Origin: an uncultured Parabacteroides sp.
Lineage (GTDB): Bacteria; Bacteroidota; Bacteroidia; Bacteroidales; Tannerellaceae
Assembly: GCA_900541965.1 (NCBI GenBank)
Contig: UQLN01000008.1
Location: 1-64,000, forward strand
Direction of reading: 5' to 3'
Length of the DNA: 64,000 nt
The translations under genes and the position numbers were made by a program. Of the stretch, positions 1 to 7,018 are shown piece after piece (the first letter of the stretch is position 1; the number at the start of each line of letters is the position of its first letter). The notes under the pieces were generated by a model. It was not told the DNA's origin. It did no database searches and worked only from the letters and a program-made list of their open reading frames with translations.

Positions 1-10
1 CCAGTCCGTT

Positions 11-91
11 CAAGTCCAAGCCCTAAAGGGTTAAGCTAAAAATCTCCACACCTGCGCTACGCTTCGGGTAGTATTTTTAGCTTAAGACTTG
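11..91. repeat. Nested inverted repeats at left edge
   Basis: A perfect 13-bp inverted repeat (TTAAGCTAAAAAT at 31-43, its complement at 73-85) is extended by a 6-bp outer stem (CAAGTC 11-16, GACTTG 86-91). A small palindrome, CCCTAAAGGG at 21-30, bulges out on the left side. The fold would be a three-way junction. The rest of 1-292 shows no gene. It may be a terminator or a structured part of the mobile element upstream of the window; the role is not known. Confidence 0.55.
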
Positions 92-292
92 CACAGACTG
101 TCTGCTACACTGATAGAGTTAATGTTATTAATCCGTTTCGGAAAAAATATTGGTTGATAAGATCATAAAATTTTAAGAAGCAGAAAACAACAATGACTTA
201 TAGTGTAGAATTGGGCGAACTTTTCTAGTCTTTTCTGCTTTTCCATTGTTTTGAATTACTCTCACGACATATAGATCTTTTTATTTAAAATC

Positions 293-324
293 TACTTACT
301 ACTAAGTAAATTTGATTATATTTG
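293..324 (+). promoter_or_regulatory. Promoter and palindromic operator of TetR gene 1
   Basis: A 16-bp imperfect palindrome, TACTTACTACTAAGTA (293-308), overlaps the start of a -7 element TAAATTTG (307-314). A second -7-like box, TATATTTG, lies at 317-324, so the message may be almost leaderless (ATG at 329). The same palindrome with one change occurs before the DinB gene at 896-911, so both genes are probably controlled by this TetR protein. Confidence 0.65.
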
Positions 325-328
325 CAGC

Positions 329-874
329 ATGAACGATACAAGAAGTGAAATAATAAGGTTAGGAAGTGAATTAATTCGCTCTATTGGCTACAATTCTTTT
401 AGCTACGCAGACATATCTAAAGCGTTGAATATAAAGAATGCAGCTATTCATTATTATTTCCCTTCTAAGTCAGATTTAGGAGTAGAGATAATAAGGGGAA
501 ATCTGAATGCTTTCAACGAACTAACTAAGACATGGGCAAAATTGGATTATAAATTACAGTTTTCTAATTATATTCACATGCACGATAGTTTTATCAATAA
601 TCACTGGGTTTGTATAGTTGGCTCACTTTCTCCATCTTATGACACTTTACCTGAAAACATGCAGAAAGAGTTGCAGGGATTGGTAAACACGATTCTGAAA
701 TGGCTTACAGCCTTATTAGATAATGGTTTAAGAAACAATGCTTTTTCATTTACAGAAACACCAAGAACAAAGGCTTTTATGGTTCATTCTGCATTACTAT
801 CTTCTTTGCAAATGAATAAAGTATTAAGAAATGATGTGTATAAGTCAATACAAGAAGGATTACTAAATATCTAA
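329..874 (+). CDS. TetR/AcrR family transcriptional regulator
   Basis: A 181-residue protein with the N-terminal TetR helix-turn-helix at about residues 5-50, including the typical recognition stretch AAIHYYFPSKSDLG, followed by a helical ligand-binding domain. The inducer is unknown. It sits 52 bp upstream of the DinB-like gene in the same direction. The palindrome TACTTACTAmTAAGTA lies in front of both genes, which suggests autorepression and repression of the DinB gene. The start at 329 is close behind two TAnnTTTG boxes, so a leaderless or very short leader is likely. Codon use is AT-rich, like the rest of the element. Family assignment is firm; target and ligand are inferences. Confidence 0.9.
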   Translation: MNDTRSEIIRLGSELIRSIGYNSFSYADISKALNIKNAAIHYYFPSKSDLGVEIIRGNLNAFNELTKTWAKLDYKLQFSNYIHMHDSFINNHWVCIVGSLSPSYDTLPENMQKELQGLVNTILKWLTALLDNGLRNNAFSFTETPRTKAFMVHSALLSSLQMNKVLRNDVYKSIQEGLLNI

Positions 875-895
875 TATTTTTTTGCCGCAAAAACT

Positions 896-921
896 TACTT
901 ACTAATAAGTATATAAATTTA
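896..921 (+). promoter_or_regulatory. Second TetR operator and promoter before DinB gene
   Basis: TACTTACTAATAAGTA (896-911) differs from the 293-308 palindrome at one position in the spacer. A near-consensus -7 box, TAAATTTA, is at 914-921, just before the ATG at 927. The shared site ties the DinB gene to the upstream TetR regulator. Confidence 0.6.
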
Positions 922-926
922 TAAAA

Positions 927-1445
927 ATGGAAAGAATTGATTTTTTAAGAGAACAGATTATCGAATCAAGGAATTTTGTAAATCGTTTGGTTTCCGAAAT
1001 GCCACAAGATTTATGGTACACAATTCCTCAAAACACAGATTCAAATTTTGCTTGGCAAGTTGGGCATTTAATGATTAGTCAAAACTTCCATGCTATCACA
1101 TGTATCACAGGAAGAAATACTAAAGTCGCAGAATTGTTACCCATTGTTGATTATGTGAAAATCTTCAATGGTATGGGAACTCTACACAGGTCAGTAGAAA
1201 AAAACTTGATCCCAGCATATGAGCTAAAAGAACAGTTTGATGCCATTCATGAAATATGTATAGATAATTTATCGCAATTAAATGATGATATATTATTTGA
1301 GCAATTAGAACCTATTCCGTTTAAGCATCCAGTAGCTAATAACAAATATGAGGCATTATCTTGGTGTTTCAAACATGAAATGTGGCATAGTGCGGAAATG
1401 GAAGAACTAAAGCGTATGCTGGGCTATCCTATCAAATGGCTATAA
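927..1445 (+). CDS. DinB superfamily protein
   Basis: This 172-residue protein matches the DinB/YfiT four-helix metal-binding fold. Histidines that could bind a divalent metal are seen in WQVGHLM (about residue 47) and in the C-terminal HEMWHSAEMEEL stretch (about 150-161), the usual His triad layout. DinB-like proteins include thiol-dependent transferases (for example bacillithiol transferases) and many uncharacterised stress proteins; the substrate here cannot be read from the sequence. Its promoter shares the operator of the neighbouring TetR gene, so it is probably the effector of a small ligand-induced detoxification unit carried on the mobile element. Confidence 0.85.
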   Translation: MERIDFLREQIIESRNFVNRLVSEMPQDLWYTIPQNTDSNFAWQVGHLMISQNFHAITCITGRNTKVAELLPIVDYVKIFNGMGTLHRSVEKNLIPAYELKEQFDAIHEICIDNLSQLNDDILFEQLEPIPFKHPVANNKYEALSWCFKHEMWHSAEMEELKRMLGYPIKWL

Positions 1446-1500
1446 AGGTCGTTGTACCATAAATACAGGTGATGATCATAAAATAGACAGGCAAGCTATT

Positions 1501-1548
1501 GGTTATACCAATAAAGTGATTATATTTGCATACCGTACTATATGGTAT
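1501..1548 (+). promoter_or_regulatory. Promoter and operator of TetR gene 2
   Basis: A -7 box TATATTTG (1521-1528) is followed at once by ATACCGTACTATATGGTAT (1530-1548), an inverted repeat covering the expected transcription start. GGTTATACC at 1501-1509 carries related half-sites. This is a typical place for a TetR repressor to block its own operon. Confidence 0.6.
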
Positions 1549-1559
1549 GGTTTTGGATT

Positions 1560-2117
1560 ATGAAGAAAGTTGATAAAGAACAATGGTTTGTAGTGGGGCT
1601 TGATGTGTTGGCGAACGATGGTTTTGCAAGAATCACGATAGATAACCTATGCGAATTGCTGCAAATTACCAAAGGTGCATTTTACCACCACTTCAAAAAT
1701 ATTGATGGCTACATTGATGCTTTGATGAAATATTGGTTGGAGGCAAACACGATTCAAGTCATTGAAGATGCAGATAAATTACCATCAGCAAACGAACGAA
1801 TAGAATTTATTGGTAATACAGTAATTCAGCGGTCGCATAAAAGGTCACATAAAAGTGAGCAGGTGATACGTGCTTGGGGATTTTCTAATCCTATTGTCAA
1901 AAAGTATGTTCAACAAGCAGATGATTTACGGATTGAATATTCAACCAAACAGAGAGTGCTGTTAGGTATGGCAGAAGATGAAGCCAAAAACACCACTCTT
2001 TTAGAATACGCAATCTTTGTCGGAGGGCAACAGTTATTTCCTGATATGGATAAAAAAGAGTTGGAGCGGATTTATCTGTTCTATTATCAAAAACTTAAAT
2101 CGGACGAGTTGGGATGA
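1560..2117 (+). CDS. TetR/AcrR family regulator of the MenG-like/DUF2867 operon
   Basis: A TetR-family regulator with an N-terminal HTH containing TKGAFYHHFKN, the usual TetR recognition-helix end. A start at 1542 is possible, but that ATG lies inside the operator and near the predicted transcription start. The ATG at 1560 (MKKVDKEQW) is therefore preferred, giving 185 residues. The stop codon overlaps the start of the methyltransferase gene (ATGA, 2114-2117), so the two are translationally coupled. The operator at 1530-1548 suggests autoregulation of the three-gene operon. The inducer is unknown. Confidence 0.88.
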   Translation: MKKVDKEQWFVVGLDVLANDGFARITIDNLCELLQITKGAFYHHFKNIDGYIDALMKYWLEANTIQVIEDADKLPSANERIEFIGNTVIQRSHKRSHKSEQVIRAWGFSNPIVKKYVQQADDLRIEYSTKQRVLLGMAEDEAKNTTLLEYAIFVGGQQLFPDMDKKELERIYLFYYQKLKSDELG

Positions 2118-2839
2118 AACCGTACAATAAAGATGAATCCAAAAGGATTCAGGTTCGTAGGATGTTTAATAACATAGCCCCCTACTACGATAAGATATGC
2201 CACATTCTATCATTCAATATAGATAGACTTTGGCGGAAACAATTAGTGAAGCTAATTACCGAAATAAAGCCTACTCACATTGTTGATATAGCAACAGGAA
2301 CGGGTGATATTGCCATAAGTATGGCTAAACAGATTCCAAATGCACAAATAGTTGGTATTGATTTGTCGGAAGAGATGCTGAAAGTTGCACAGCAGAAGAT
2401 AGAGCGTTTGGGTATTGAAGCCAATATACGGTTTTTATGTGAAGATGCCGAAAACCTATCGCTCCCCAGTAATTCTTTTGATGTGGTAACAATCTCATTT
2501 GGAATAAGAAATTTTGAAAATATAGATAAAGGGCTATCGGAGTTTTACCGGATTTTGAGAGAAGGAGGAAGTTTATTTGTGATGGAGTTTTCGACACCTA
2601 AACATAAAGTATTCAATATACTATATCGTTTTTACTCAAAATATATTTTACCTGTAATTGGTCGAGTTATCTCCAAGGACAATAAGGCATATACATATTT
2701 ACCAGAATCAATCGTAGAGTTTTATCAAGAAGATGAATTTACCAAACTATTACAGAATAATGGCTTTAATAATTGCACTGCCATATCTCTGACGAATGGA
2801 ATCGCACACATTTACATAGGTGTAAAACCTAAATTATAG
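2114..2839 (+). CDS. UbiE/MenG-like class I SAM methyltransferase
   Basis: A 241-residue protein with the hallmarks of UbiE/MenG C-methyltransferases: the N-terminal MFNNIAPYYDKICHILS motif, the SAM-binding VDIATGTGDIA motif (about residues 58-68), and VGIDLSEEML. The family methylates demethylmenaquinone to menaquinone in Bacteroidetes. A copy inside a TetR-controlled operon on a mobile element is unlikely to be the housekeeping gene, so it may modify another quinone-like or toxic compound, or be an extra menG. It overlaps the TetR gene by 4 bp and is 5 bp from the DUF2867 gene. Confidence 0.85.
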   Translation: MKPYNKDESKRIQVRRMFNNIAPYYDKICHILSFNIDRLWRKQLVKLITEIKPTHIVDIATGTGDIAISMAKQIPNAQIVGIDLSEEMLKVAQQKIERLGIEANIRFLCEDAENLSLPSNSFDVVTISFGIRNFENIDKGLSEFYRILREGGSLFVMEFSTPKHKVFNILYRFYSKYILPVIGRVISKDNKAYTYLPESIVEFYQEDEFTKLLQNNGFNNCTAISLTNGIAHIYIGVKPKL

Positions 2840-2844
2840 ATAAT

Positions 2845-3303
2845 ATGAACAAGACTAAAATAAATAAAGGCGGTTTGATTGATAATTACCTCCCTGCCGA
2901 CTACATAGATTCTTTCTCGAAAGAGGTTGAGACTAAAGAGAGTATTACGCCTGACGCTTTCCTCAATATGGCATTTAACCAATTCCCAACTTGGATAGAT
3001 TGGTTGTTAAAGTTAAGAAACACAATTGTCAAACCTTTGGGATTGGACACCACAAGCCGTTTTTCAGATTCTATATGTGAAAGAAACGACAACGAAATTA
3101 TATGGGGGATGCCAGATAAGCATCTGACGTTTAATGTATCAATGTGGTGTGGAGAGCATAAAGATGGCAAACAGGAACTTCGAATTACTACTGTTGTGAA
3201 GTATAACAACTGGTTCGGACGAGTATATTTCTTTGTTATCAGACCATTTCATAGAATAATAATAAAATCAATCCTGAATAATATAGATAAAAATACAAAC
3301 TGA
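2845..3303 (+). CDS. DUF2867 domain protein
   Basis: A 152-residue protein that resembles the DUF2867 family: it opens with LPADYIDSFSKEVE and has a conserved middle ending in ITTVVKYNNWFGRVYF and a C-terminal hydrophobic helix. The biochemical function of the family is not established. It is the third gene of the TetR/MenG-like operon, only 5 bp after the methyltransferase, so it probably acts in the same ligand-induced response. The 140 bp after it (3304-3444) hold no recognisable element. Confidence 0.7.
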   Translation: MNKTKINKGGLIDNYLPADYIDSFSKEVETKESITPDAFLNMAFNQFPTWIDWLLKLRNTIVKPLGLDTTSRFSDSICERNDNEIIWGMPDKHLTFNVSMWCGEHKDGKQELRITTVVKYNNWFGRVYFFVIRPFHRIIIKSILNNIDKNTN

Positions 3304-3444
3304 TATATACGTAATTAATGAATATCATATCTCAGGATTATATTTACCTCAATTTGAAAACTATATTTTGAAGACGGGATGCCGCACACTGTCAATAATA
3401 AAGAATACTTTTAAGCAAAATATTTCCATCATTTATAATATAAT

Positions 3445-4096
3445 GTGATAGCAATGCCAGATTGGGAAATAACAGAACAACATATCTATCAACTATTGAA
3501 ACATCCTTATCAAATTGATAAGTCGGTAGTTGAAAACATGACTTCCGCATACTTGGAGTTTGTGGAAGAGTTGTTCGCTTATATTGGCAACACCAAAGAC
3601 AACAAAGAAATCATTCGCAAACTAAACATAACCTATATCGAATTTGCTACTATAAAAGCATTTGAAGAATCTATACCCACCGAAAATAACAAGCTAAAGA
3701 TAGTGTTTCTGAATAAGTTGATAACCCTGATAGAGAAAGAGCAAGATTTGCTTTATCGTCAAATGGAGTACCCTAAATTCTTTATCAATTATAGAATCTG
3801 AATGGAAATCACCTATCTGTGTAAATGCAGATGTAATAAAACTTATTGATTTGATGGAGTTGGCTTGCGGTTTCTTCTATCTTATGGATGGACTTCTGCG
3901 TATTGATAATAAAGAGTTACACCTCATAGACGTTACACGTATCTTTGAAAAGATGTTCAATGTTAATTTGGGAGATATTTACAAAAAAGAAGAAGCTGTA
4001 ATCAAACGCAAACCGATTAAAATCACCGAGTTTTTAGACAGGCTAAAAGCTGCCATTATCCAAAAGAGTAAGGACGAGGGGTATTATCAACCATAA
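3445..4096 (+). pseudogene. rteC-like regulator, frameshifted
   Basis: Two adjacent open frames look like parts of one RteC-type protein, the family that controls excision of CTnDOT-like elements. The first part (3445-3801) ends in PKFFINYRI then stop. The second frame is shifted by one base and can be read back through ESEWKSPICVNADVIKLIDLMELACGFF to the methionine at 3851, ending in the RteC-like tail IFEKMFNVNLGDIYKK...FLDRLKAAI. The join is around 3782-3800. The total of about 215 residues is shorter than usual for RteC (about 280), so the N-terminus may also be reduced. Family identity rests mainly on the C-terminal part. Confidence 0.6.
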
Positions 4097-4147
4097 AAAA
4101 CCGAAAATATTCTATTCTGTCTATCAATGAGATAGCAATTATTCATG

Positions 4148-4170
4148 GGGGAGTACCAGTGGTATTCCCC
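4148..4170. repeat. 10-bp hairpin upstream of excisionase-like gene
   Basis: GGGGAGTACC (4148-4157) pairs with GGTATTCCCC (4161-4170) around a 3-nt loop, with one G-T wobble. It lies in the 155-bp gap between the rteC relic and the HTH gene. It could be a protein-binding site or the end of the previous transcript; no U-run follows. Confidence 0.45.
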
Positions 4171-4251
4171 TAACTTATTTGCATCCATTTGCCGAACTTT
4201 GCTTCATCAATCGGTTGAAAACAATAATGTTAAACTAAAAAATGAAGCAAA

Positions 4252-4602
4252 ATGTATATAGACAATGAAAACTTCGACAAGTGGATGGAACGATTGTCGA
4301 AAAAACTCACCGAAATCGGGCAAGACCTGAAATCGCTAATCAATACCGACAACGTATTAGACCCCAACGACAAGATATTGGATAATCAGGATTTAGCTTT
4401 CCTGTTGAAAGTATCTTTCCGAACCCTGCAACGGTATCGGACAAGTGGCAAACTCCCTTATTTTACGATAAGCCATAAGACCTATTATCGGGCATCGGAC
4501 ATTCGGGCATTTGTTCAGGAAAATGCAGATTGTACTACCTATGAGCGGTTCAAAAAGGAAAATCAACTTGATAAGCAAAACGGTGCAAAACAAGGTGGAT
4601 AA
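4252..4602 (+). CDS. Excisionase-like helix-turn-helix DNA-binding protein
   Basis: A 116-residue protein with a central MerR/excisionase-type winged HTH at about residues 44-85 (LDNQDLAFLLKVSFRTLQRY then GKLPYFTISHKTYYRASDI). Such proteins are standard in Bacteroides mobilizable and conjugative elements, where they act as recombination directionality or mobilization accessory factors. It lies just upstream of the inverted-repeat cluster and the btgA/btgB-like operon, which fits a role in excision or transfer. A direct partner would be the integrase at 11187-12338, which is truncated here. Confidence 0.82.
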   Translation: MYIDNENFDKWMERLSKKLTEIGQDLKSLINTDNVLDPNDKILDNQDLAFLLKVSFRTLQRYRTSGKLPYFTISHKTYYRASDIRAFVQENADCTTYERFKKENQLDKQNGAKQGG

Positions 4603-4633
4603 TGTTACCGCCTGATGAAGTGCTATCACTCCC

Positions 4634-4856
4634 CATTTAGCAGAAACCGCCTCGTCCTGTGGCTCGGCTCGTTTCGCTAAATGAAGCAAGAGGGAACTGG
4701 ACAAGTCCTGTTCTTCCCTCTTGCCCTGCGGGGCAAAGCCTTCGGCTTTAATGGGTTACATTCGTAACCATTTATAACAGTGATTATAAGTGAAAAATCT
4801 ATTCTGCTTATAATCAACTGAATAAGCCTCACTTTCTTTATAAAAAAGTTATAATC
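4634..4856. other. Candidate oriT: cluster of inverted repeats
   Basis: The 254-bp gap before the mobilization operon is packed with stems: CATTTAGC/GCTAAATG (4634-4641, 4676-4683), GCAAGAGGGA/TCCCTCTTGC (4686-4695, 4715-4724), AAAGCC/GGCTTT (4735-4749), GGTTAC/GTAACC (4754-4769), and GATTATAAG/CTTATAATC (4782-4790, 4807-4815). TTATAATC recurs at 4849-4856, touching the btgA-like start codon. A relaxase operon normally has its nick site in such a region. The exact nick site cannot be read from the sequence. Confidence 0.5.
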
Positions 4857-5441
4857 ATGGATAAGACCAATAATATACCCACACTTACCACCATCGGAAT
4901 AGACCGACAAACGAGTAAGTTAATAGATAAGCTATGTAAACGCTATTCGCTGAAAAAAGGGGAAATAGTCCGGTTGGCATTTGTCTATATTGATAAAGCA
5001 TGTATCAACCCATCGGAAGCACCGGAATCCGTAAAATCGGAACTGGCGAAGATAAAAAAACGGCAAGACGATATTATCCGCTTCATCCGTCACTACGAGG
5101 AAGAACAACTGAATCCCATGATACGAACTGCCAATTCTATTGCGGTTCGGTTTGATACCATCGGCAAAACATTAGAAACACTTATTCTTTCGTGGCTGGA
5201 AACCAATCAGGGAAAACAAACAGCCGTATTGCAAAAAGTAAGTGAACAGTTTAGCAAGCACGCTGACGTAATCAACCAGCAAGGGAAGCAACTAAACGCA
5301 CTCTATCAGATACACCAACGAGATTATAAGAAGCTACTAAATCTAATACAACTCTATTCGGAGTTATCCGCTTGTGGAGTTATGGATAGTAAACGGAAAG
5401 AGAACCTAAAGGCAGAGATTATCAATCTGATAAACACATAA
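4857..5441 (+). CDS. BtgA-like mobilization accessory protein
   Basis: A 194-residue protein resembling BtgA of the Bacteroides clindamycin-resistance plasmid transfer region. Residues about 10-45 (TTIGIDRQTSKLIDKLCKRY, then KKGEIVRLAFVYID) look like a ribbon-helix-helix DNA-binding domain, followed by a long helical, probably coiled-coil part. Such proteins bind oriT and help the relaxase. The gene starts directly after the inverted-repeat cluster and is 4 bp from the relaxase gene, so the two are co-transcribed. Confidence 0.75.
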   Translation: MDKTNNIPTLTTIGIDRQTSKLIDKLCKRYSLKKGEIVRLAFVYIDKACINPSEAPESVKSELAKIKKRQDDIIRFIRHYEEEQLNPMIRTANSIAVRFDTIGKTLETLILSWLETNQGKQTAVLQKVSEQFSKHADVINQQGKQLNALYQIHQRDYKKLLNLIQLYSELSACGVMDSKRKENLKAEIINLINT

Positions 5442-5445
5442 AGCC

Positions 5446-6366
5446 ATGCACATAGATTTTGCTCCACCATCAAGCGGAACATACAACAATGCAGGAAGTA
5501 GCCAGCAATTAACTTCATACATGGAGCATGAAGATTTGGAACGTATGGAGAAAGGAATCTATACCGATGGCTTTTTCAACCTGACGGATGATAATATCTA
5601 CAAATCAAAGGTTACTAAGGATATAGATACTAATATCGGGCAACTGCTGAAAACGGATGCAAAGTTTTTCGCTATCCATGTCAGCCCATCGGAAAGCGAA
5701 CTTCGGGTAATGGGCAACACAGAACAGGAGAAAGCCGAAGCCATGAAACGGTATATTCGGGAAGTATTTATTCTTGAATATGCCAAGAACTTCAACAAAG
5801 GATTATCCGAAGCAGATATAAAGTTTTACGGTAAGATACATTTTGACCGTAGCCGTTCAGATAACGAACTGAATATGCACTGCCATTTGATTGTGAGCCG
5901 GAAAGACCAAACCAACAAAAAGAAGTTATCACCGCTAACCAATCACAAGAACACCCAAAAAGGGACGGTAACAGGTGGTTTTGACCGTGTGAACCTCTTT
6001 CAACAGGCAGAACAGGGCTTTGATAAGTTATTCGGCTACAACCGCCAATTCTCTGAATCGTTTGAGTATGCCAATACCATGAAGAACGGTTCTATCTACG
6101 AACAGATTGAATTACAGAAGCAAAATTTTACTGGCGAAAAGAAAAAAGACATATTCCAATCCAGTGAAAAAGAAAACATGATTTCTTGCAATCTTGATAG
6201 CAAGCAAAATGAGAAACATACTTACAATCAGCAAGATAATAGTGGCGGTGATTCTCTTTTGTCTATCTTCTCATTGGGAGATGGCAATAATTACAATGCA
6301 ACATCGACAGAGGAATTACAGGCACAGAAACGCAAGAAGAAAAAGAAGAAAGGAATAAGACGATGA
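5446..6366 (+). CDS. BtgB-like relaxase (DUF5712 family mobilization protein)
   Basis: This 306-residue protein matches the DUF5712/BtgB group of mobilization proteins. An HxH pair in LNMHCHLIVSRKD (about residues 141-153) is the likely metal-binding HUH motif, and Tyr25 in LTSYMEHEDLE is the candidate nicking tyrosine. The C-terminal third is low in complexity and ends in a lysine/arginine-rich tail. It would nick oriT and pilot single-stranded DNA into a conjugation channel supplied by another element, since no mating-pair genes are visible here. It overlaps the next gene by 4 bp (ATGA). Confidence 0.8.
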   Translation: MHIDFAPPSSGTYNNAGSSQQLTSYMEHEDLERMEKGIYTDGFFNLTDDNIYKSKVTKDIDTNIGQLLKTDAKFFAIHVSPSESELRVMGNTEQEKAEAMKRYIREVFILEYAKNFNKGLSEADIKFYGKIHFDRSRSDNELNMHCHLIVSRKDQTNKKKLSPLTNHKNTQKGTVTGGFDRVNLFQQAEQGFDKLFGYNRQFSESFEYANTMKNGSIYEQIELQKQNFTGEKKKDIFQSSEKENMISCNLDSKQNEKHTYNQQDNSGGDSLLSIFSLGDGNNYNATSTEELQAQKRKKKKKKGIRR

Positions 6367-6767
6367 TTGAATATGAGGAACTAAGAGCCGATATAGACCG
6401 TTACCTGATGGAGCGTTTCAAGTATCGTAAATCACTCGTCAGGCTGACGGTAGATAATATTATCACTACTCGGAGGAATAGCCGAGTAGATTTGTATTTG
6501 CGTATCAGAAAGGTAGAAAGCCGATTTCTACCTGATTGCCTAATCATTGCCCGATTAAGTTTTGGCAAAGAACGGGTAGGACATGGAACGCACTTTCTTA
6601 GGTTTCTGACAGAAGTAGCCCGAAAGTACAATTTTGAGTACATCGGCATTGAGTGTACCAATGCCAAAAGCAGTGCATTTGCTAAGAAGTTAGGCTTTTA
6701 TTCCATAGATAGCGAAAACTATGCAATAGCAGCAACCAATCTAATATCTTATTTTTCAATGGAATAA
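6363..6767 (+). CDS. Small GNAT-like protein of the mobilization operon
   Basis: A 134-residue protein. The stretch GHGTHFLRFLTEVARKYNF followed by IGIECTNAKSSAFAKKLGF is typical of the acetyl-CoA-binding and C-terminal part of GNAT acetyltransferases. Its start overlaps the relaxase stop (ATGA), indicating translational coupling, so it travels with the btgA/btgB-like genes. The substrate is unknown. The gap after it (6768-7018) holds a 9-bp hairpin (TTTCTCTGA 6785-6793, TCAGAGAAA 6807-6815) and no convincing gene. Confidence 0.7.
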   Translation: MIEYEELRADIDRYLMERFKYRKSLVRLTVDNIITTRRNSRVDLYLRIRKVESRFLPDCLIIARLSFGKERVGHGTHFLRFLTEVARKYNFEYIGIECTNAKSSAFAKKLGFYSIDSENYAIAATNLISYFSME

Positions 6768-6980
6768 TCTTAATTAATCCTTTCTTTCTCTGAACACTAA
6801 AGTATATCAGAGAAAAAAAGGAAAAAATATGTTTTGGATTGGTTGTGTTATCAGAAGCCACTTCGTACAAACAATTTAAAGTGTTAAAAATGGCTGAAGT
6901 AGGATTGCTAACTATAAGTTATTTTAAATGAGTGCTTTGAAAAAAACTTAAAAAAGGACTTTTAAGTCTTTTTTTATGAG

Positions 6981-6988
6981 TATTTTTG
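6981..6988 (+). promoter_or_regulatory. -7 promoter box of the Gabija-like operon
   Basis: TATTTTTG matches the Bacteroidetes TAnnTTTG element and lies 30 bp before the ATG at 7019. Just upstream, a short stem-loop with a run of T (about 6948-6977) could end transcription arriving from the mobilization operon. Confidence 0.55.
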
Positions 6989-7018
6989 CAAAAACCAAAA
7001 AAGGCAAAATATATATAG

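Noticed and set aside
1542..1559. Upstream start codon for the second TetR gene
   Set aside because: This ATG lies inside the operator and too close to the predicted transcription start; the ATG at 1560 fits the family better.
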